Positions 50,679 through 58,933 of a stretch of 64,000 nt of DNA are shown in pieces. Both the position numbers and the translations under genes were made by a program. The first letter of the stretch is position 1. Every line of letters starts with the position of its first letter. The notes beneath the pieces are model-generated. The model was given only the letters and a program-made list of their open reading frames with translations. It was not told where the DNA came from and searched no databases. The stretch comes from Bacteroidaceae bacterium (GTDB lineage: Bacteria > Bacteroidota > Bacteroidia > Bacteroidales > Bacteroidaceae), in contig JAGCDE010000034.1 of assembly GCA_017651315.1 (NCBI GenBank), positions 44,544 to 108,543 on the forward strand, read 5' to 3'.

Positions 50679-51288
50679 GCTGTCCCTCGTTTAATATGGC
50701 ATCGTGGAAGTCCATTCCGCCTGTGACCTTGAATATATTACGCAGCTCCTCCATTGTCTCCGGACATATCTCGCGCAGGGCACCGGCACCCTTGCCATGA
50801 TAGTTGGCCCCGAACCTGGGGGACACCTCCCTGATGTTCTTCAGGTACCACTCCCATGCAGGCCCCTGCTCCGGATGAACCTCGGGACGGACTTTGTCCG
50901 GGTGAACGCAGTAACCTATCTCAAGTATATTGTTGCCTATACCCTCCATCAGAGCCACCTGCTGACGGCCCATACGGCTATCCTTGTAGTAACCCATCTC
51001 CTGGGACACCCTCCGCAATATGTTGATGACCGCCCCCGGCACATTGCCGCGGGGACAGCGCGGCTTGCATGACATGCACTGTCCGCAGTACCAGATCGTA
51101 TCCTCGCGAAGCAGTCTCTCCACCTGTTCCTCATCGCCTCGCTGAACAGTATCGCAGATACGGCGCGGGTCGTAGTCGTAGAACTCGGCAGCAGGGCAGA
51201 TTGCGGTGCAGATACCACAGTTCATGCAGGCCTTGAGCGAGTCCTCATAGCGGACATCGGACCTTATTATATCAATGAGATTTCCCAT
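50671..51288 (-). CDS. HdrC-like double [4Fe-4S] ferredoxin subunit (long), first gene of operon
   Basis: A 205-residue protein starting MGNLIDIIRSDVRYEDSLKACMNCGICTAICP. Two cluster motifs are visible, CMNCGICTAICP near residue 21 and CGQCMSCKPRCP near residue 68, the HdrC pattern. The C-terminal half (YCVHPDKVRPEVHPEQGPAWEWYLKN) lacks further cysteines and may dock to the CCG subunits. It is the first gene after the promoter at 51316-51348 and overlaps the next HdrC-like gene by 8 bp. Confidence 0.83.
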   Translation of the reverse strand: MGNLIDIIRSDVRYEDSLKACMNCGICTAICPAAEFYDYDPRRICDTVQRGDEEQVERLLREDTIWYCGQCMSCKPRCPRGNVPGAVINILRRVSQEMGYYKDSRMGRQQVALMEGIGNNILEIGYCVHPDKVRPEVHPEQGPAWEWYLKNIREVSPRFGANYHGKGAGALREICPETMEELRNIFKVTGGMDFHDAILNEGQHD

Positions 51289-51315
51289 AGTTCAAGAATC
51301 TGTTAAAATTTTTCC

Positions 51316-51348
51316 CAAAGATAAGGAGTTAATACGAATCTCCGGAAA
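51316..51348 (-). promoter_or_regulatory. Promoter of the Hdr-like operon
   Basis: Minus strand TTTC (51348-51345), 21-bp spacer, TATCTTTG (51323-51316). The leader to 51288 contains AACAGATTCT (51304-51295), a decamer found at several intergenic sites here. Confidence 0.58.
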
Positions 51349-51395
51349 CGGCCTCCCATGATTTTTGGAATTGTTATGAACCGCAATTCAGAATA

Positions 51396-52472
51396 TCAGT
51401 CAAATTTCTTGCGGTTCATCTTCATGGCACGGAACAGCAGCCTGGATAGCGGTTTCTCCCTGTTGCGATATACCAGATTTATATACCATCCCAGCTTCTT
51501 GGCTACCGAAATGCGATATGTCTCCACGAATTCAATCAGAGTGCCATCGGGATCCTCGATGTATGTGAAGCGGCCTGCGGCATCGCCCATGTTGAACTGT
51601 TTGCCGTCAGGACAGCTGTCAACCGTGAAGGGATGACCTTTCTCTGCACACCACTTGGCCAGTTCATCCATACCGGTCACATCATAGCATATCTGGATAA
51701 AGCCCGGGTCACCCCAGAAACGCCCCTCATAGATCTTGCGGGGCTCGCGGTCCAGGCACTGCACCAGTTCTATGTAACCGGTGGGGAATATCGGAGCGAA
51801 CGGACCCTTGTTGGGCTTGGAGCACTTGACCATCACACGACGGAAGCGGCCCTCCCCGCCTGCCAGAGGCGCCAGGTCATTAAAAGTGCCGGTCACGTCA
51901 AACACCTTGACATTGTAGCCCAATATATCTGAATAGACCTTGAGAGCCCTGTCTATGTCCGTGACGCCAATCATGCAGCCGAGCATACCGCCGAACTCCT
52001 TGCCCTCGTCCAGGAGCAGGTAGTCATCCTGAACCGCCTGGAACCAGTTGCCGGCAGGATCGGTAATATAGAATGTCTTAGAGTTATCGGGAGCCGTCAC
52101 GATGGGACTGACCTTATCCCATCGGCCGCTTACGTATGCGTGAGCCTTCTCCACGTCGCGGCACTTGACCTTGGCACAGAATATCCCCAAGTCTCCGGCC
52201 TGAACCTCAAAACCCACCGGTTCAGGCTTGCGCTCGGAGTACTGCCAGATCTCGAATCCGCCGCCGCCCTGAAGGTTCATTGCTATCGCAGCGTGACGTT
52301 TATGTGGTTTTCCGCCGGTATAGGGAAGCATCCGCTCCGCCACTGTATCATCCTCCAGGATACGGATATCCACTCCGAATATGTCAATGTACCATTTCCA
52401 AGAGTCATAAACCGATGTGGTACCTACTCCTATCTGCTGTATTCCCGTTATAAAAAAACCGCCTTTATACAT
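51396..52472 (-). CDS. Two-domain VOC (glyoxalase/dioxygenase superfamily) protein
   Basis: A 358-residue protein with two vicinal-oxygen-chelate modules: residues about 8-145 (TGIQQIGVGTTSVYDSWKWYIDIFGVD) and about 160-315 (GCMIGVTDIDRALKVYSDILGYNV ... TYIEDPDGTLIEFVETY). A glutamate ligand in LIEFVET is present. VOC enzymes isomerise, cleave or oxidise small substrates with a divalent metal. The C-terminal extension (KLGWYINLVYRNREKP ... MKMNRKKFD) is basic. I cannot name the substrate. It is monocistronic with its own promoter at 52501. Confidence 0.78.
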   Translation of the reverse strand: MYKGGFFITGIQQIGVGTTSVYDSWKWYIDIFGVDIRILEDDTVAERMLPYTGGKPHKRHAAIAMNLQGGGGFEIWQYSERKPEPVGFEVQAGDLGIFCAKVKCRDVEKAHAYVSGRWDKVSPIVTAPDNSKTFYITDPAGNWFQAVQDDYLLLDEGKEFGGMLGCMIGVTDIDRALKVYSDILGYNVKVFDVTGTFNDLAPLAGGEGRFRRVMVKCSKPNKGPFAPIFPTGYIELVQCLDREPRKIYEGRFWGDPGFIQICYDVTGMDELAKWCAEKGHPFTVDSCPDGKQFNMGDAAGRFTYIEDPDGTLIEFVETYRISVAKKLGWYINLVYRNREKPLSRLLFRAMKMNRKKFD

Positions 52473-52500
52473 TTCAGTGATATTGTAGTTTGTAAATGTG

Positions 52501-52531
52501 CAATATTAGGAATTTTAGTTGGTTCCTGCAA
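52501..52531 (-). promoter_or_regulatory. Promoter of the VOC gene
   Basis: Minus strand TTG (52531-52529), 20-bp spacer, TAATATTG (52508-52501), one mismatch to consensus, 29 bp before the start at 52472. Confidence 0.55.
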
Positions 52532-52603
52532 TCAGTATTGCACCAAATCCTGCCGAAAATGAAAAAAACGGCAGTACAGGCGGCTAAATCCGGCAAAAAG
52601 AAT

Positions 52604-52611
52604 TAACTTTG
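52604..52611 (+). promoter_or_regulatory. -7 box of tatAC
   Basis: TAACTTTG, consensus, 28 bp before the tatA ATG; no clear -33 box. Confidence 0.45.
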
Positions 52612-52638
52612 ACAGTTACCAACCACAAGAACTGAAAT

Positions 52639-52860
52639 ATGAAACTCCATCTGCTTTTACTGGGATTAGGAACCAGCGAAATATTATTGATCGCCCTCAT
52701 CATCCTTCTGCTGTTCGGCGCCAGACGGATTCCCGAACTGATGAAGGGCATGGGAAAGGGTGTCAAAAGCTTCAAGGAGGGTATGAAGGAGGTAGAAAAG
52801 GAGATCAACACTCCCGATGAACCCGCAAAGGAGACATCCAGGAAGTCCGAATCCAACTGA
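52639..52860 (+). CDS. tatA: Twin-arginine translocase subunit TatA
   Basis: A 73-residue protein with one N-terminal helix (SEILLIALIILLLFG), then the hinge FGARRIPELMKGMGKGVKSFKEGM, an amphipathic helix and an acidic/polar tail, the TatA/E layout. It forms the channel that exports folded proteins across the inner membrane. It lies 15 bp upstream of tatC; no tatB is present, which is normal in Bacteroidetes. Confidence 0.93.
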   Translation: MKLHLLLLGLGTSEILLIALIILLLFGARRIPELMKGMGKGVKSFKEGMKEVEKEINTPDEPAKETSRKSESN

Positions 52861-52875
52861 TCCCTCCACCCCTTC

Positions 52876-53679
52876 ATGGCTGTACCAGAAGAGAACTCCA
52901 TGACTTTCTGGGACCATCTGGAAGCTCTCAGGTATGTCATTCTGCGTATCCTCGCCGTTGCCGTCGTGGGGTTCATCGTTACATTCTGCCTCAAGGAACC
53001 ACTGTTCAGGCTGATTCTCGCCCCAAGCAGCCCCGACTTCATACTTTACCGGTGGATAGCATCCGTGGCAGGGCGGCTGGGTATTGACGCCGCATCATTG
53101 CAGGACTTCAATATAGAACTGTTCAGCACCACTCTTACAGCCCAGTTCATGATACACATGAAAATGGCTTTCTACATGAGCATGGTGATAATAATGCCCT
53201 ATACGCTCTTCATGCTGTTCGGGTTCGTCTCCCCCGCTCTCCACAGGAACGAGAGAAGCAGTTCAATCCGGGTAGTGGTCTGGTCATACATCCTCTTCAT
53301 GACAGGAATCGTCCTGGACTACCTTATCATCTTCCCGCTTGCATTCCGTTTTCTCGGCACATATCAGGTAAGCGCCGACATACCGAACGTCATCACGCTG
53401 GAATCCTATACAAACCTGCTTGTGACGCTTACCCTGCTCATGGGCATACTCTTCGAACTTCCCGTACTCGCATGGTTCCTCGGCAAGTTGGGAATTATCG
53501 ACTCGGATTTCATGAAGCGTTACCGCAGGCACGCCATTGTGGCAATCCTTGTCATAGCAGCCGTAATAACGCCCACCACGGACATCTTCACCCTGACCAT
53601 AGTGACATTGCCCATCTATCTGCTGTATGAGATAAGCATCTTCATAGTCTCAGGCAGGACGGGCAGGACCGGGAATTGA
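52876..53679 (+). CDS. tatC: Twin-arginine translocase subunit TatC
   Basis: A 267-residue six-helix membrane protein. The cytosolic N-terminus NSMTFWDHLEALRYVILRIL carries the signal-recognition motif (W-x-H-L-x-E-L-R type). The second loop is FSTTLTAQFMIHMKMAFYMSM, and the conserved FGFVSPALHRNER and later YRRHAIVAILVIAAVITPTTD are present. It recognises twin-arginine signals and works with TatA. Operon with tatA. The 3' end forms a hairpin with the start of the intergenic region before the convergent GH43 gene. Confidence 0.93.
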   Translation: MAVPEENSMTFWDHLEALRYVILRILAVAVVGFIVTFCLKEPLFRLILAPSSPDFILYRWIASVAGRLGIDAASLQDFNIELFSTTLTAQFMIHMKMAFYMSMVIIMPYTLFMLFGFVSPALHRNERSSSIRVVVWSYILFMTGIVLDYLIIFPLAFRFLGTYQVSADIPNVITLESYTNLLVTLTLLMGILFELPVLAWFLGKLGIIDSDFMKRYRRHAIVAILVIAAVITPTTDIFTLTIVTLPIYLLYEISIFIVSGRTGRTGN

Positions 53680-53687
53680 CCGGTCCT
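53665..53687. terminator. Short hairpin between convergent tatC and GH43 genes
   Basis: An 8-bp perfect stem AGGACCGG / CCGGTCCT (53665-53672 and 53680-53687) with a 7-nt loop overlaps both gene ends. There is no strong T-run. Confidence 0.4.
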
Positions 53688-56394
53688 ATTTGAAACGCCA
53701 CCAGTCAAAGGTGAACAGGTCCTTGCCAACCCCGGTGAATACGAAATAGAGGTCGTGCTTACCGCGGATCCGTTGCTTCAGCTTCTCTGTGAAAATCTTG
53801 AATTCCATCTTGCCGCCTGTTGCCGTTATCGGAATGGCAGCCACGGCAGGACTATCCTTGCTGTCTAAATGTATCTCTATGCAGCCAATGCCGTCGGAAC
53901 CGACCGACGCGGAGAACTTCCTGGTACCTTTGGCACCGAAATCAACACCCCGCACAAGGATATACTCTCCGTCGTCTATGTCGTGCACATACATGTTGGA
54001 GACATTCTTGTTCCCTGACTGTACGGCATCCTGTCCGGAAGGAGCGGTCGCAGCAAACCTTGAGGTCTTGAGTCCGTAACCCCACGCCATAGTCTCCGCC
54101 TCGACACGTCCGTAGATGTTCCTGCCGTACGGATCGAAGGGCTTGACCTGCTCAACCACATTGTCAAGGAAATAGGGAACCTCCTGGATAGTGCCGTCAG
54201 GATTGTAGTGCATCTCGGCCAATGACACGGAACGCTGCTCGGCATGGGCGAATGTCTTGAGGTGCATGATGTCATAGTTAAGGCCGAACACATAACTCTT
54301 GCCCTTGTAGTCGATGATACCGGGATGGTTTCCACGGGTACGTACCGTATGGTCCATGATATGGCCTTTGTACTCCCAAGGTCCCTCAGGACCGTCACTC
54401 ATTGCATAGCCGATGCCCTCAGGGCAGCAGGTCGATGCAAAAGCCATGTAGTAATGGCCTCCATGTTTCCAGAACCAGGGGCCCTCCTGATAATCCTCTA
54501 TCTTGGGATGCTTGACAATAGGACCCGCGAGTGATATCATGTCCTTGCCCAGCTTGACTGAATAGAGGTTGGGGTTGCCCCAGTACATATATGCCTGACC
54601 GTCATCATCGATCCAGACAGTGGGGTCAATGTCATCCCAGTGCTCCCTCTGCCAGACCAGCGGTTCGCCTATCGGGTCATGGAACGGACCGTATGGAGAA
54701 TCGGACATCAGCACGCCTATTCCGTGACCGTGTATCGGACAGTACATGTAATAGGCACCGTTGGCCTCTATCACCTGCTCTGCCCAGGCTCCGTTCTTTC
54801 CGTCATAGTACTTGAAGTCATCAAGCGATGCCACCGGACCGTGGTCCTGCCAGTTTACCATATCGTCCGATGTGTAGAGCAGCCAGTCGAACATCTGGAA
54901 ACCGCGCGCGCCATCCTCGTCATGAGTCGTGTAGAGGAACACCTTGCCGTCTATCACCACAGGAGCGGGATCGGCTGTGAAACGGGTCTGGACAACCGGC
55001 ATGTTGGCGTGTGAGTTGAACTGCCACCAGTCAAGCGTGAACGGTTTTTCGGTCTCACAGCTGAACTTGAGGTAAACGTCATGTACGCCGGTCACATGAG
55101 TATCGATAAGGTAGGTGAATGCAGCCGTACGGAATCCGGCATTGTCGGTATTGACCGGAACCTTGCAGAACGGCTCTCCCTCCATGTTGTCGGTGTAGAA
55201 CTCTATGGTTCCCTTGCCCTTCTGTTCACCAACCACCACGACGACAGCCTTCTGCCCGCAGTCCCTGAAATCCACGGAACGGACGCGGATCCAGTCCCCG
55301 TCATCGATATCGGTCACGAAATGGTCACGGCCGGCACGGCGATCCACCTTGAGTCCCCGTGACTCGGCCTGGGTCTCAGCCTCCACGCGCTTGTAGGGAT
55401 CCAGGTTCTTGACGGGAGTCACTACACCCTCCTTCGTGAATGGCATGAAGGGGAAAGTGCCGTCCTCGTTCCACTTGAACTCCTCCACGCAGGCCGAACG
55501 GTTGTAGCCGCCTCCGCCCGGCAGTCCGCCGTTGTGGTAGAACATGAAGTCACGACCTTTGAAGGTGATATTTCCGCCGTGTATCGTGAAACTGTTCTGC
55601 GCCTCGTCCATGATACGGCCACGGTATGTCCAGGGGCCGTTGATCGTGGGGGCGGTCGAGTATGCCATGTGCTCCGGCACACCGCCTGCAGGATATGAGA
55701 TGTAATATGTGCCGTTACGCTTCATCACCCAAGGTCCCTCCTCATACTGGGTCATCATCTCGTTCTGTCCCTTGGCCCAGTTCATCTTGGACTGGAGCTC
55801 GCCGAAACACTTGGGATCATGATACCCGGGTACCTCCTGCCAGCCGTTCTTGAATGACACCATATCGTCATTCAGCTCTCCGTACCAGAGACCTTTGTTA
55901 CCCCAGAACAGATAGGCACGACCGTCGTCATCCACGAACACGGTCGGGTCGATGAATCCGAATCCCTCGGCCAGCGGGCCGCCGATGGCATCGGTCCACG
56001 GTCCCTGCGGATCATCGGCCACGGCTACTGCCAGGGCATCCCCGCCGGTTGCCTTGTTGCAGCAGACGTACCAGTACCACTTGCCGTTGCGCTCCACGCC
56101 CTGGCAAGCCCAGGCACGCTGTCCCTGACGGGCCCATTTGAAGGTGGCGGTACTGACCTGAGTGCCCAGATAGGTCCAGTTGACCATATCCTCGGTGCTG
56201 AACAGCATCCAGTCCTTCATGTTGAAGTCACGGTTGCGGCCGTCCTCATCATGATCAGTGAACAGATAGACCTTGTCGCCGTGCACGAACGGAGCAGGAT
56301 CAGGAGTAAACACAGTACTGATGATGGGGTTCTGTGCATTCAGGCACAGAGACGCGCTTACTAAAGCTGCGCATAGAAACGATTTTTTAATCAT
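53686..56394 (-). CDS. Duplicated GH43-CBM6 enzyme (GH43-CBM6-GH43-CBM6)
   Basis: A 902-residue secreted protein with signal peptide MIKKSFLCAALVSASLCLNA. First GH43 propeller, residues about 22-330: base Asp in TPDPAPFV, DPTVFVDDDGRAYLFW and acid Glu in QYEEGPWVM. A CBM6-like domain follows (RVEAETQAES ... FTLDWWQFN). Second propeller, about 470-740: TADPAPVV, DPTVWIDDDGQAYMYW and DYQEGPWFW, then a second CBM6-like domain (VEAETMAWGYG ... FTFDWWRFK). Both active sites look intact. It should cut xylo- or arabino-oligosaccharide links. Two catalytic units in one chain may differ in specificity or act on branched chains. No partner genes adjoin. Confidence 0.9.
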   Translation of the reverse strand: MIKKSFLCAALVSASLCLNAQNPIISTVFTPDPAPFVHGDKVYLFTDHDEDGRNRDFNMKDWMLFSTEDMVNWTYLGTQVSTATFKWARQGQRAWACQGVERNGKWYWYVCCNKATGGDALAVAVADDPQGPWTDAIGGPLAEGFGFIDPTVFVDDDGRAYLFWGNKGLWYGELNDDMVSFKNGWQEVPGYHDPKCFGELQSKMNWAKGQNEMMTQYEEGPWVMKRNGTYYISYPAGGVPEHMAYSTAPTINGPWTYRGRIMDEAQNSFTIHGGNITFKGRDFMFYHNGGLPGGGGYNRSACVEEFKWNEDGTFPFMPFTKEGVVTPVKNLDPYKRVEAETQAESRGLKVDRRAGRDHFVTDIDDGDWIRVRSVDFRDCGQKAVVVVVGEQKGKGTIEFYTDNMEGEPFCKVPVNTDNAGFRTAAFTYLIDTHVTGVHDVYLKFSCETEKPFTLDWWQFNSHANMPVVQTRFTADPAPVVIDGKVFLYTTHDEDGARGFQMFDWLLYTSDDMVNWQDHGPVASLDDFKYYDGKNGAWAEQVIEANGAYYMYCPIHGHGIGVLMSDSPYGPFHDPIGEPLVWQREHWDDIDPTVWIDDDGQAYMYWGNPNLYSVKLGKDMISLAGPIVKHPKIEDYQEGPWFWKHGGHYYMAFASTCCPEGIGYAMSDGPEGPWEYKGHIMDHTVRTRGNHPGIIDYKGKSYVFGLNYDIMHLKTFAHAEQRSVSLAEMHYNPDGTIQEVPYFLDNVVEQVKPFDPYGRNIYGRVEAETMAWGYGLKTSRFAATAPSGQDAVQSGNKNVSNMYVHDIDDGEYILVRGVDFGAKGTRKFSASVGSDGIGCIEIHLDSKDSPAVAAIPITATGGKMEFKIFTEKLKQRIRGKHDLYFVFTGVGKDLFTFDWWRFK

Positions 56395-56414
56395 ATCGGT
56401 TAGTTTATTTGTTG

Positions 56415-57005
56415 TTAATCCTCTTCAATGAAGTCCATGAGTTCGCGGTAGAGTCTCTGCACAGGCAGGCCCACCACATTGAAATAACTGCCCTCAATGG
56501 ATTCCACCCCCACATAACCTATCCACTCCTGGATACCGTATGCCCCGGCTTTGTCCATCGGTTCAAATGATTTCACATAATAATCTATCTCCTCCTCACT
56601 CAACTTGCAGAATCTCACCCTGGTGGTGACCGCAAAGCTGTGCTCCCTCCGTGAAGTGAGGAACGTCACACCGGTGATGACCTCATGTCCGCGGCCGGAC
56701 AGCAGCCTCAGCATCCGTCTGGCATCGGACTCATCCTGCGGCTTGCCGAGCACCCGGCCATCCACATAGACTATGGTGTCAGCGGTTATGACCAGTTCAT
56801 CGGGGGCTATCAGCTGTCTATAGGGTGCCGCCTTCCCACGCGAAATATATATAGGTATATCCTCCCCTTCAAGATTCTCCGGCCAGGATTCATCAATGCC
56901 CTCCAGGACCTTGACGCTGAAATCCAGCCCAAGACCGGCTATCAGTTCCCTGCGGCGGGGGGAATTCGATGCCAGGATTATCCTGTATGGTATATCTCTC
57001 ATCAT
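56415..57005 (-). CDS. maf: Maf-family nucleoside triphosphate pyrophosphatase
   Basis: A 196-residue Maf/HAM1-like protein. The signature ILASNSPRRRELIAGLGLDF opens it, with VITADTIVYVDGRVLGKP near residue 70 and the C-terminal GYVGVESIEGSYFNVVGLPV. Maf proteins hydrolyse non-canonical or modified NTPs to NMP and pyrophosphate, preventing their use in nucleic acids. Start is MMRDIPYR or the second Met. It follows kdsC by 12 bp in an operon also containing a DUF2520 gene, a grouping I recall from Bacteroides. Confidence 0.9.
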   Translation of the reverse strand: MMRDIPYRIILASNSPRRRELIAGLGLDFSVKVLEGIDESWPENLEGEDIPIYISRGKAAPYRQLIAPDELVITADTIVYVDGRVLGKPQDESDARRMLRLLSGRGHEVITGVTFLTSRREHSFAVTTRVRFCKLSEEEIDYYVKSFEPMDKAGAYGIQEWIGYVGVESIEGSYFNVVGLPVQRLYRELMDFIEED

Positions 57006-57017
57006 AATCCGTCAGAA

Positions 57018-57536
57018 TTACCAGCCGAAAGCGTGTTCATCCTTCATCCATTTGCCCTGCACCTTGAGCACCTGTTCCACCACATCGCGCACACAGCCCT
57101 CGCCTCCCCTGTACGGTGATACATAACGGCATATAGACTGTATCTCGGGACAGGCATCGGCAGGACAGCAGGGCAGCCCGCACAGCTTCATCACCTGCCA
57201 GTCGGGTATGTCATCGCCCATATAGAGGATCTCCTCCGGCTGAAGGTCATACTTACGGACAAAATGGTTGAAGTCATTCATCTTGACGCTCGATGCTATA
57301 TATACATCCTTTATTCCAAGACCCTCATAACGCCAACGGACCGACTCCACACGGGCGCCTGTTATAATGCACAGGTTGAGTCCCGTCTTGACGGCAAGCT
57401 GCATGGCATAGCCGTCCTTGACATTTACGGTGCGCACCGGGTCACCTTCGGGTGAAAGGTTCATCACAGGCTTGCTGAGCACTCCGTCAACATCGAAAAT
57501 CAGAGCCCTGAGCCTGGTAAGGTCATAGTTTATCAT
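57018..57536 (-). CDS. kdsC: KDO-8-phosphate phosphatase KdsC (HAD family)
   Basis: A 172-residue HAD hydrolase without a cap domain. Motif [11 protein letters not shown] (nucleophile Asp) is at residue 14, motif [10 protein letters not shown] near residue 58, and motif [15 protein letters not shown] near residue 107. KdsC removes phosphate from KDO-8-phosphate for LPS core synthesis and is tetrameric. The gene overlaps the DUF2520 gene upstream by 14 bp and precedes maf. Confidence 0.88.
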   Translation of the reverse strand: MINYDLTRLRALIFDVDGVLSKPVMNLSPEGDPVRTVNVKDGYAMQLAVKTGLNLCIITGARVESVRWRYEGLGIKDVYIASSVKMNDFNHFVRKYDLQPEEILYMGDDIPDWQVMKLCGLPCCPADACPEIQSICRYVSPYRGGEGCVRDVVEQVLKVQGKWMKDEHAFGW

Positions 57537-58302
57537 CCAGTTCCTTGTTTATGTCAATTGAAATCATTCTGTAGAGTCCGGCAAGTTCAGGACGGTCACC
57601 AAGCTGTGACAGATGTTCCGTCAGGACCTTCCGGTCCCCACGGACCGCCGGGCCTGTCTGAGCGTCACGCGGAGGGATCGTCTCCACCTTCCGTGCAGTC
57701 TCCCGGACCAACGGGAGCATGACCCTGAAAGGAACGCCCTCATCCGCAAGCAGCTTATCCGCTATTGCGTACATGTGGTTGCTGAAATTACATGCGAAAA
57801 CCGCCGCCACATGCAGTTTGCGCCTACCTTCAGAACTGAGTACGACAACATCCGGCGAAACGGTGAGAGCCAGTTCCCGCACAGTCCCTGTCACCTGGTC
57901 CGATGACCCCTCGATGAACAGCGGCACACTCTCCCAGTCAACCACGCTTGTGCGCGAGAATGTCTGCATGGGATAGAGCACACCGTACCTGGAGGCTCCC
58001 GCCGTGCGCCAGACATCCATCGGAACACTTCCCGCAGTATGAAGCAGGACAGCTTTCCCTGCACATGAAGCAATTTCCGCCGCCCTCTCCATGAGAGCGT
58101 CATCCCTGAGCATCACCAGGAAGACATCGGCCTCAGGGATATTCCGGAAACAGGTGGTATATGGAACTTCAAGTCTCCCTGCGAGCTCCTTGGCCGATTC
58201 CGCGGTGCGGCTGTACACCGACACTACATCATGACCCGCCTCTTTCAGACGCGGACCGATACATGTGGCCACATTCCCGGCTCCCACCAACGCTATCCTC
58301 AT
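57523..58302 (-). CDS. Rossmann-fold DUF2520 oxidoreductase-like protein
   Basis: A 259-residue protein. The N-terminal dinucleotide fold has [27 protein letters not shown] near residue 7; the C-terminal helical DUF2520 domain runs from about residue 135 ([29 protein letters not shown]). It resembles F420- or NADP-dependent reductases and 6-phosphogluconate-type dehydrogenases, but the substrate is unknown. It overlaps kdsC by 14 bp, a conserved pairing in Bacteroidales as I recall. Confidence 0.83.
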   Translation of the reverse strand: MRIALVGAGNVATCIGPRLKEAGHDVVSVYSRTAESAKELAGRLEVPYTTCFRNIPEADVFLVMLRDDALMERAAEIASCAGKAVLLHTAGSVPMDVWRTAGASRYGVLYPMQTFSRTSVVDWESVPLFIEGSSDQVTGTVRELALTVSPDVVVLSSEGRRKLHVAAVFACNFSNHMYAIADKLLADEGVPFRVMLPLVRETARKVETIPPRDAQTGPAVRGDRKVLTEHLSQLGDRPELAGLYRMISIDINKELDDKL

Positions 58303-58314
58303 ACTCGTCCCGGT

Positions 58315-58842
58315 TCAGAACCTGCCCTTGTGGACCTTGCTCCAATCTATCTTCCCGTCCTCGTAAGGCTTGCGCTCCATATTCTTGTGGCCGAAACCCA
58401 CTATGCACAGAGGCTCGTACTCCTCCGGAACCCCGAACATTTCGGCTATGGTCTGTCTTGTCGGTTTGCCCTCGGCGTTCGCGCGTCCTCGCATGTGGCA
58501 CCAGCAACTGCCCAATCCGAGATCCTCCGCCTGAAGCTGCATGTCTATTGCGGCAATGGAGCAGTCCTCCACCCAGCAGTCGTTCTCAGCGGATTTGCCG
58601 AGCACCACTACCGCGAACACGGCTTCGGCCAGGAAACCGGAACCCATCTCACGGCTCAACGACAGCTTCCTGAGCGCATCCGGGTCCTCCACGGTTATGA
58701 ACTCCCATCCGCGGTTGTTCTTGGCGGTTGGCGAGATTAGCGCCGCCCTGAGAATGGTCTTCTTCTGTTCTTCAGTAAGCTTCTCTTCCGTAAACTTGCG
58801 CATGCTGCGGCGGTTGGCCAATAAAAAACTGAAACTATTCAT
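58315..58842 (-). CDS. Nitroreductase-family FMN oxidoreductase
   Basis: A 175-residue nitroreductase. The opening FLLANRRSMRKFTEEKL has the R-x-S-x-R-x-F pattern, followed by AALISPTAKNNRGWEFITVED, IDMQLQAEDLGLGSCWCHMRGR and the C-terminal LCIVGFGHKNMERKP. It uses FMN and NAD(P)H to reduce nitro or quinone compounds. It belongs to a subgroup different from the enzyme at 15603. It precedes DUF2520 by 12 bp and may be first gene of that operon. Confidence 0.85.
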   Translation of the reverse strand: MNSFSFLLANRRSMRKFTEEKLTEEQKKTILRAALISPTAKNNRGWEFITVEDPDALRKLSLSREMGSGFLAEAVFAVVVLGKSAENDCWVEDCSIAAIDMQLQAEDLGLGSCWCHMRGRANAEGKPTRQTIAEMFGVPEEYEPLCIVGFGHKNMERKPYEDGKIDWSKVHKGRF

Positions 58843-58868
58843 ATCAGATATACTTTTCTGCTATTGCG

Positions 58869-58876
58869 CGAAATTA
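58869..58876 (-). promoter_or_regulatory. -7 box of the nitroreductase-DUF2520-kdsC-maf unit
   Basis: Minus strand TAATTTCG (58876-58869), close to consensus, 27 bp before the start at 58842. Confidence 0.42.
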
Positions 58877-58933
58877 GCAATAATCTTGGATGGAATTGTA
58901 CGTTAACACCGTTTTTTCCGTTTATTCTTTCAA

